Part shown: positions 58,931 through 64,000 of the stretch, in pieces | Layout: every line of letters begins with the position of its first letter | Position numbering within the stretch: the first letter of the stretch is position 1 | Source: Cytophagales bacterium | GTDB taxonomy: Bacteria; Bacteroidota; Bacteroidia; Cytophagales; Cyclobacteriaceae | Assembly: GCA_033344775.1 (NCBI GenBank) | Contig: JAWPMT010000004.1 | Location: forward strand, 682,001-746,000 | Length of the DNA stretch: 64,000 nucleotides | Direction: 5' to 3' | Notes under the pieces: model-generated | Seen by the model: only the letters and a program-made list of their open reading frames with translations | The model's database searches: none | Told to the model about the DNA's origin: nothing | Made by a program: the position numbers and the translations under genes

Positions 58931-60388
58931 TCAATTACTACCCATCATGAAGCTTGGGATTGGTGGTGGTCCGGGAGGTAAGATGGGCTTATAGACATAA
59001 TCTCCTTTTCTTCTTAGGAATTCCGCTCTGATCTTCTCGCGCAGATCGGCACTTTCAAAGACATCTACCATCGTCATGGCCAGCGCTTTGGAAGCCTGGA
59101 TCATGCCTTTGTGGCCGATACTCATTCCTCCACAAGCTACCACCGCCCAGGAATGCCATGGGGTATCTTTCGGGGCAGTGGTCGCATTCATGCGAATAAC
59201 GGGTACTAACCAACTCACATCCCCTACATCAGTGGAGCCTCCTCCAGGGTGTTCCAGCGTTTCTTCCAGTGGCCTGATCTCCGTATCCATGCCTACTTCG
59301 GGCTTTCCGGTTGCTCTTTGAATACCGTACGCAAATTCCTTTTCTTCGTCGGTGTAAGTGATCTCTCCGAGGTATTCCAGGTTCTTTTGCATCTTTTCGC
59401 CCCCGGTTCGATTTACCAGGATCTCATGTACCCCGGAAACCAACGATATTTTGTAGTCGACATTGGCCATGATCGCCGCACCTTCGGCAATCCGCTCTAC
59501 CTGCTTCCAAACCACTTCCATTCCTTCTCGTCTGGTGTCACGTACCCGGGTCCATATCTTAGCATAATCCGGCACTACATTAACCACCTTACCCGCGTCC
59601 TGAATGTCGTAATGAATGCGAACTGTAGGTTTGATGTGTTCTCGATAATAGTTGATGCCAGTCGTATACAATTCCAGGGCATCGCTTGCATCCCTTCCAT
59701 TCCAGGGATCTGAAGAAGCATGAGCAGCCTGACCAGTGAATTCAACCACAAAGTCAACCAGCGCCAAGGAGCTCTGAACCGCTGATTTGGTTGACGCGGA
59801 AGGGTGCCAATCGAGGCAAACATCCAGGTCATCAAAGAGTCCGGCACGAGCCATCCACAATTTTCCAAAGAACTTCTCCTCGGCTGGTGTCCCAAAAAAC
59901 TTGACCGTACCCTTGAGTTTACCTTGCTCGATCAACTCTTTGATGGTAACCGCAGCTCCAAGACTCGCCACACCAAACAAGTTGTGACCACATCCGTGCC
60001 CGGCACCACCAACATTAACCGGATCCTTCGTAGGAACGGTCTTTTGAGATAATCCTGGTAGCGCATCAAACTCTCCCAATATTCCAATTACTGGTTCCCC
60101 GGAACCATAAGTAGCCACAAATGCTGTTGGTAGTTCCGCGACACCTTTTTCTACGGTGAACCCCTGTGACTCTGCATAATTGATCAGCACTTCAGAAGAC
60201 CTGGCTTCTTCAAAAGCCACTTCTTCGAAACTCCATATCTTATCGCTCATCTCAATGAATTCACTGGAATGGCTTTCAACCGCGGTGATGACCGCTTGCT
60301 TGTTCTTCGAAATTTTTCCTTTCTTCTGGCCATAGGTCGTGACACACAATAGTGTCACAAGAAGCGCTGAAACTAAGTATTTATTCAT
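58931..60388 (-). CDS. Secreted M20-family amidohydrolase (AbgB-like)
   Basis: The 485-aa protein has a signal peptide (ALLVTLLCVTTYGQ) and an M20 metallopeptidase fold. Metal ligands are likely in GGAGHGCGHNLFG, GTPAEEKFFG (catalytic Glu) and DWHPSAS. A dimerisation domain occupies the middle (FTGQAAHASSDPWNGRDASD). C-terminal matches such as HPGGGSTDVGDVSW and TPWHSWAVVACGGMSIGHKG are typical of aminobenzoyl-glutamate hydrolase B. It cleaves N-acyl amino-acid or peptide-like amides in the periplasm; the true substrate is unknown. Confidence 0.92.
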   Translation of the reverse strand: MNKYLVSALLVTLLCVTTYGQKKGKISKNKQAVITAVESHSSEFIEMSDKIWSFEEVAFEEARSSEVLINYAESQGFTVEKGVAELPTAFVATYGSGEPVIGILGEFDALPGLSQKTVPTKDPVNVGGAGHGCGHNLFGVASLGAAVTIKELIEQGKLKGTVKFFGTPAEEKFFGKLWMARAGLFDDLDVCLDWHPSASTKSAVQSSLALVDFVVEFTGQAAHASSDPWNGRDASDALELYTTGINYYREHIKPTVRIHYDIQDAGKVVNVVPDYAKIWTRVRDTRREGMEVVWKQVERIAEGAAIMANVDYKISLVSGVHEILVNRTGGEKMQKNLEYLGEITYTDEEKEFAYGIQRATGKPEVGMDTEIRPLEETLEHPGGGSTDVGDVSWLVPVIRMNATTAPKDTPWHSWAVVACGGMSIGHKGMIQASKALAMTMVDVFESADLREKIRAEFLRRKGDYVYKPILPPGPPPIPSFMMGSN

Positions 60389-60513
60389 GGTTAAGTCATT
60401 ATGGAAAAACCTTCATTCGATTCTCTGCTGTTGAATTTTACAATTTCCAGATACTAACAAAATGAATGTCTCCGGTTGATCTGAATCTAAATTTAATGAA
60501 AATCGCTTGATGG

Positions 60514-63021
60514 CTATTGTCCTACAAAGAAGATCGCATTGGCCACCAGTAATTTCCCGTTGTGCCAAAAAGATCTAAACAACGGATTATCAACAAAGTA
60601 AACGATCTGTCCACGTCCCTTGTTTTCAACTCCCAATACCAGAGATTTCTCAGCGTATTTCTTGACATAATATCCCGCAAATCCGCTCATATGATCATCC
60701 GGAGACTGGATGTAACCTACGTTACCTGTACTTAGCAATCCATATCTTGAACTGGAAGTTTTGAGGGAGAAGTATTCTTTCCCATACCCATATGCCAGCG
60801 GGTGCGTATTGTCCATTTTCACTTTGAACACTGCTCCAGGTACTGCTTGCTGCATATAATCACGTTCCTGATCGGCATAATTTAGCAGCCTTCTATCTTC
60901 AGATATTTTATCCTGTATTTTCTTGAATGCACTTTTCTCCTCCTCATCTGTGTATCTGGACAAAGACGCATATTCTGAATCTCGGAATTTACCCAAAGCC
61001 CCCTGAATGAGGATCAGTTTTCCTCCTTCTCGCACCCAGCTACTAATCGACTCCAGGTCAGAACCTTCCAAATTGCTGTACCAACCGTCCGACATGACCA
61101 GTACCTGATAGTCAGAAAGATCAGCTCTGCCCACGATATCGGAACGCAGATTGGTGACCGGATACCCTAACTCTTGTTCGAAGAAATACCACGTAGCTCC
61201 GTAAGAAAGTGAACTGGTACCTTCACCAGCGACCATGGCCACTTTAGGTGCCTTGAGGTAGCGTATGTCGCTAGAACCAATATCCGGACCTTTTTGAGCG
61301 AAACCAGAGGAGATCGGAAACAATTCCTGTGCATGTTCATTCGCAATGTCTGCGATCAGTTTTTCGAAATTCCTGAGTTGGCCATTGTCTCTTTTGGCGA
61401 TGATGAGTGTGCCTCGATCAAAAGTCTGTCCTTCATAAGTAATTGGCTCCGCAGAAAATCTGACTTTCACTTTTTGCTGGATCAGCGATCCTAAAAATTT
61501 GGCGTCATTCAAGTGAGTCCAACGGGCCAGGTAAGCGTAAGCCTTGTTAGCCGGTTTATTATCTACGAATGCTTCGACTGCATTTGGTTCCTCTACATCA
61601 ACTTTGCTGGTAGTGGCATAGCCATCCACACCGTAGGCATAAGGTAAACTCCAGGTGGTAATATCATAAGTCAATGAATCGGAAAGGGCCGTTTGTGGTT
61701 CCAGTAAGATTTGTGCTAGTACACTTTTGGGCTGGTAGGCACTGATGACCAGGTCATTGGATCCGATAGAAAAAGTAGCGTCCTTACCTGTTTGGTAGTT
61801 GTATCCTTTCAAGCCTCTACCAGAAGCAGAACCGTAAGAGATCCCCTGCTTATCTAACCAGGTCTTGATACCTTCTCTTTTCTCCTCATCGTTTGTTTTC
61901 AGTACGAATGTTTTGTATTTACCCGGAGGGCTACTTACGCCAGTCTCAAAAAACGCTTCAAATTCAGAAAGCATCTTTTCTCGCTGGTTAAATGCCACTT
62001 CAACCGTAGAAATACCTGTCGTATGATGTCGATCGATTCGATCCAATAAGGTCAACGTATCCCCTTCCTGCTTGATCACGCCTAATCCAGCTCTACCTGA
62101 ACCCCCTTGCTCGTAAGTCATACCGATGGAACCATTATAAGTCGGATAGGTATCTCCATAGCTTGGATACAATAGATCGAAATATTGTTTCGTGAAATAA
62201 AACCAATCATTTTCATCGAAATACTTCGCATGATTCAAGCCTATCTCCGTTTGAAAATCACGTTGCCACTTGGTGATAAGTTCGTGGTAAGGTTCCGCAG
62301 CTGGCGCGAAATAGTAAGGACTATTTACTCCTTGTTCGTGAAAATCCACGTGTACATGCGGTAGCCATTGATTGTAAACTACCATACGCTGTTTCGATTC
62401 GATTTGCGTCTGCCATGCCCAGTCCCGGTTGAGGTCATACAGATAGTGGTTGGCACGTCCTCTTGGCCATGGCTCCTGGTGCTCAATGGAATTGGGATCC
62501 GGATTGAACGGCTGATTTCCGTATTGCCAGTAGAAATTGACATAGCGATCGCGACCATCCGGATTGACACAGGGATCAATAATCACAACCATGTCGTCCA
62601 ACCATTCCTTCCGATTTGTCAATAATTCATAAATGGTGCGCATGGATGCTTCGGTTGAAACCGACTCGTTACCATGCACATTATAGCTCAACCAAACGAT
62701 ACCTTTAGTAGTGGAAGGGGTGCCATCTTCCAATTTTGCCCTTCGCAAGTTGTCCGTTCGAATGGCATCCAGATTTTCGAGATTCTTCTTGCTGGACACA
62801 AATGCCAGTAACAATGGTCGGTCTTCGTAAGTTCGTCCATACTCGATCAATTGCACATTTTCTGAAATCTCAGCAAGCTTCTGATAGTAACTCACCACCT
62901 GATGATGACGACTGAACTTTTCTCCAAGTTCATACCCCAAATGACTCGCAGGACTAGGAATTTGGGCAAATACCGGACTTAACCAGCACAGGCTAAGCAA
63001 TACAAACAAGACACGCTTCAT
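60514..63021 (-). CDS. Secreted M14-family zinc carboxypeptidase
   Basis: The 835-aa protein has a signal peptide (LLSLCWLSPVFAQ) and an M14 peptidase domain. Zinc ligands are in NVHGNESVS (HxxE) and HVDFHEQG, with substrate-binding NPDGRDRY between. The catalytic Glu would be in MTYEQGGSG. A C-terminal half with a class-I-glutamine-amidotransferase-like fold (VLVMSDGWYSNLEGS) is usual for this Bacteroidota group. It removes C-terminal residues from peptides in the periplasm or outside the cell. It follows the M20 gene on the same strand, 125 bp apart. Confidence 0.93.
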   Translation of the reverse strand: MKRVLFVLLSLCWLSPVFAQIPSPASHLGYELGEKFSRHHQVVSYYQKLAEISENVQLIEYGRTYEDRPLLLAFVSSKKNLENLDAIRTDNLRRAKLEDGTPSTTKGIVWLSYNVHGNESVSTEASMRTIYELLTNRKEWLDDMVVIIDPCVNPDGRDRYVNFYWQYGNQPFNPDPNSIEHQEPWPRGRANHYLYDLNRDWAWQTQIESKQRMVVYNQWLPHVHVDFHEQGVNSPYYFAPAAEPYHELITKWQRDFQTEIGLNHAKYFDENDWFYFTKQYFDLLYPSYGDTYPTYNGSIGMTYEQGGSGRAGLGVIKQEGDTLTLLDRIDRHHTTGISTVEVAFNQREKMLSEFEAFFETGVSSPPGKYKTFVLKTNDEEKREGIKTWLDKQGISYGSASGRGLKGYNYQTGKDATFSIGSNDLVISAYQPKSVLAQILLEPQTALSDSLTYDITTWSLPYAYGVDGYATTSKVDVEEPNAVEAFVDNKPANKAYAYLARWTHLNDAKFLGSLIQQKVKVRFSAEPITYEGQTFDRGTLIIAKRDNGQLRNFEKLIADIANEHAQELFPISSGFAQKGPDIGSSDIRYLKAPKVAMVAGEGTSSLSYGATWYFFEQELGYPVTNLRSDIVGRADLSDYQVLVMSDGWYSNLEGSDLESISSWVREGGKLILIQGALGKFRDSEYASLSRYTDEEEKSAFKKIQDKISEDRRLLNYADQERDYMQQAVPGAVFKVKMDNTHPLAYGYGKEYFSLKTSSSRYGLLSTGNVGYIQSPDDHMSGFAGYYVKKYAEKSLVLGVENKGRGQIVYFVDNPLFRSFWHNGKLLVANAIFFVGQ

Positions 63022-63302
63022 AGTATAATATTATATCAAGGACTTCTTTGATGTGAGCGATAAACAGCTACTTCAACAATTCGATCACAAGATACTGGGC
63101 CCAAGTGTAGAAAGGAAAATAACTTCCTTGAGTGGTCACAATGTAAGTCAGGTGTAATATTTAGGCCTCTACTACCATTAAATTCGGGGTACCATTACCG
63201 AGGTAATTCCAACAGATAAATCATGAATAGAGTATGAAGCTTTCTGGTGATAACACCGGAAAGGGCAAAAGGAAAATAACTTCCTTAAACCCCTGGGACT
63301 CT
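63022..63302. repeat. Intergenic direct repeats with small hairpins
   Basis: AAAGGAAAATAACTTCCTT occurs at about 63111-63131 and 63264-63283. Each copy contains AAGGAA-AATAAC-TTCCTT, a self-complementary hairpin. No gene is apparent. The copies may be a dispersed host repeat or a regulatory site. Confidence 0.5.
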
Positions 63303-64000
63303 TCATTGGCCAACGTTCGGACATGAAGCTTCGTAAGGCAATTCTTCACCAACAAACTCTTTCCACTCGGCTGCCGTCATGTTTCCGGAGAGGTGCTCGC
63401 ACAATCGTTCAGCCATCCCTTTTGGATCAACGGTCCAGGTACGTATGTACTTATCTCTGCTTCCGGTCAGCACCAAACTACTCGTAGGATCAAAACAACC
63501 GGTCATTACCCAGTCCTCGTGATCATCCAATAAAATGGGCAACTTCCGAAAATCATTGAGGTCCCAGATGCGTGCCGTTTTATCCCTACTGGTTGTCAAT
63601 TATAAGTTACCGTCCGGGCTGAATTGAATATCTGTCACGGTACTGGAGTGCCCTAGGATCATTCGTTCCAATTCTCTTTCCAGAATATTCCACAGTACCA
63701 CATCTCCTTTGTCCCTGCCGATGGCCAATAATTGACCATCAGGGCTGATGTCCATGCAAGTGATGGCTGGTCTGCCCAGGTCATATCCAAAGTATTCCTG
63801 ATTCTCCCAACTTTCGATTACGCCATCCAGGGTACCGGCATAAATGGTTCCGTCTTTGGTAGCAACCTCCAATGCAAAGACCTGCGACCTGGTCTGTCCG
63901 ATTTCACGAGGTTCTTCTTTGAAACCTTTGATGATCAATTGCTGATTTTTTGTGACAGAAAGGTATTGCTGCTCTTCGGGCATGAATACTGCCATTTGCA
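63303..64000 (-). pseudogene. WD40-repeat protein, 3' part, broken by one in-frame stop
   Basis: The minus-strand frame is open beyond the window. It shows WD40 repeats (ISPDGQLLAIGRDKGDVVLWN; FSPDGNL, then SRDKTARIWDLNDF). A TAA at 63600-63602 interrupts one repeat: reading continues at once in the same frame with TTSRDKTARIWD. The C-terminal tail (MAERLCEHLSGNMTAAEWKE, then a CPN ending) is typical of WD40 proteins that carry an N-terminal STAND or TIR domain. Either this is a pseudogene or a single error. Confidence 0.75.

Noticed and set aside
59249-59713. 154-aa plus-strand ORF and overlapping small ORFs
   Set aside because: Antisense to the M20 amidohydrolase, whose metal-binding motifs define the true frame.
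1-64000. CRISPR arrays, rRNA genes, riboswitches, complete insertion sequences, conjugation genes
   Set aside because: No regularly spaced repeat array, rRNA block, recognisable riboswitch core, transposase, relaxase or Tra protein could be found on reading both strands.

Overview
Organism. The window reads as chromosome of a Bacteroidota bacterium, most likely a marine Cytophagales relative. The grounds are carboxypeptidase-regulatory-domain TonB receptors, a type IX secretion C-terminal sorting domain, RteC and DUF6266 proteins, an IntDOT-like tyrosine recombinase, HYC_CC_PP and DUF2911 proteins, and little use of Shine-Dalgarno sites. Genus is not determined.

Layout. (1) 1-11.5 kb, host flank: a partial AraC regulator with a short-chain dehydrogenase, a bestrophin-like channel, a periplasmic molybdenum hydroxylase with its cytochrome (2.6-5.9 kb), a decayed and an intact Fur-family regulator with a TonB receptor, a frameshifted Crp-like regulator and a secreted alpha/beta hydrolase. 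(2) 11.56-52.32 kb appears to be one integrated genomic island of about 40.7 kb. A 13-bp copy of the 3' end of tRNA-Pro(UGG) lies at 11558-11570, still followed by a terminator that looks like the displaced original tRNA terminator. The intact tRNA is at 52308-52382 with the integrase next to it. Near-identical 20-bp boxes (TGTTCACCGGAYTGTTCACC) lie just inside both ends. (3) 52.3-64 kb, host flank: a type IX-secreted beta-propeller protein, a small lipoprotein operon, an M20 amidohydrolase, an M14 carboxypeptidase and a WD40 gene broken by one stop codon.

Inside the island. 12-27 kb is copper/heavy-metal cargo: a minus-strand operon (DUF4396, HYC_CC_PP, CusA, CusC, CusB, DUF2911, BNR lipoprotein) diverges from a plus-strand operon (ArsR, a MerT-HMA protein with a long extra C-terminus, a Cys-rich protein, small membrane proteins). 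A palindrome suited to ArsR lies between them. 27.3-35.7 kb holds an isoaspartyl peptidase, MgtE and an ECF sigma factor with its apparent regulon: five upstream regions share TGTGACTTTT, a 12-13 nt spacer and GTCTAA. 36.2-38.7 kb is a mobility/replication module (RteC, excisionase-like HTH, winged-helix protein, ATPase) with CCAAGTTGG iteron-like sites. 38.8-47.6 kb is an AT-rich block that looks like an undescribed defence cassette: a SEC-C plus PD-(D/E)XK protein, a small membrane protein, a nuclease-NACHT protein and a HEPN-like protein. 47.95-49.2 kb is strikingly GC-rich, apparently noncoding and internally repeated. DUF6266, a small DNA-binding-like protein and the integrase close the island.

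All calls come from reading the sequence and from knowledge of the families. No database search was run.
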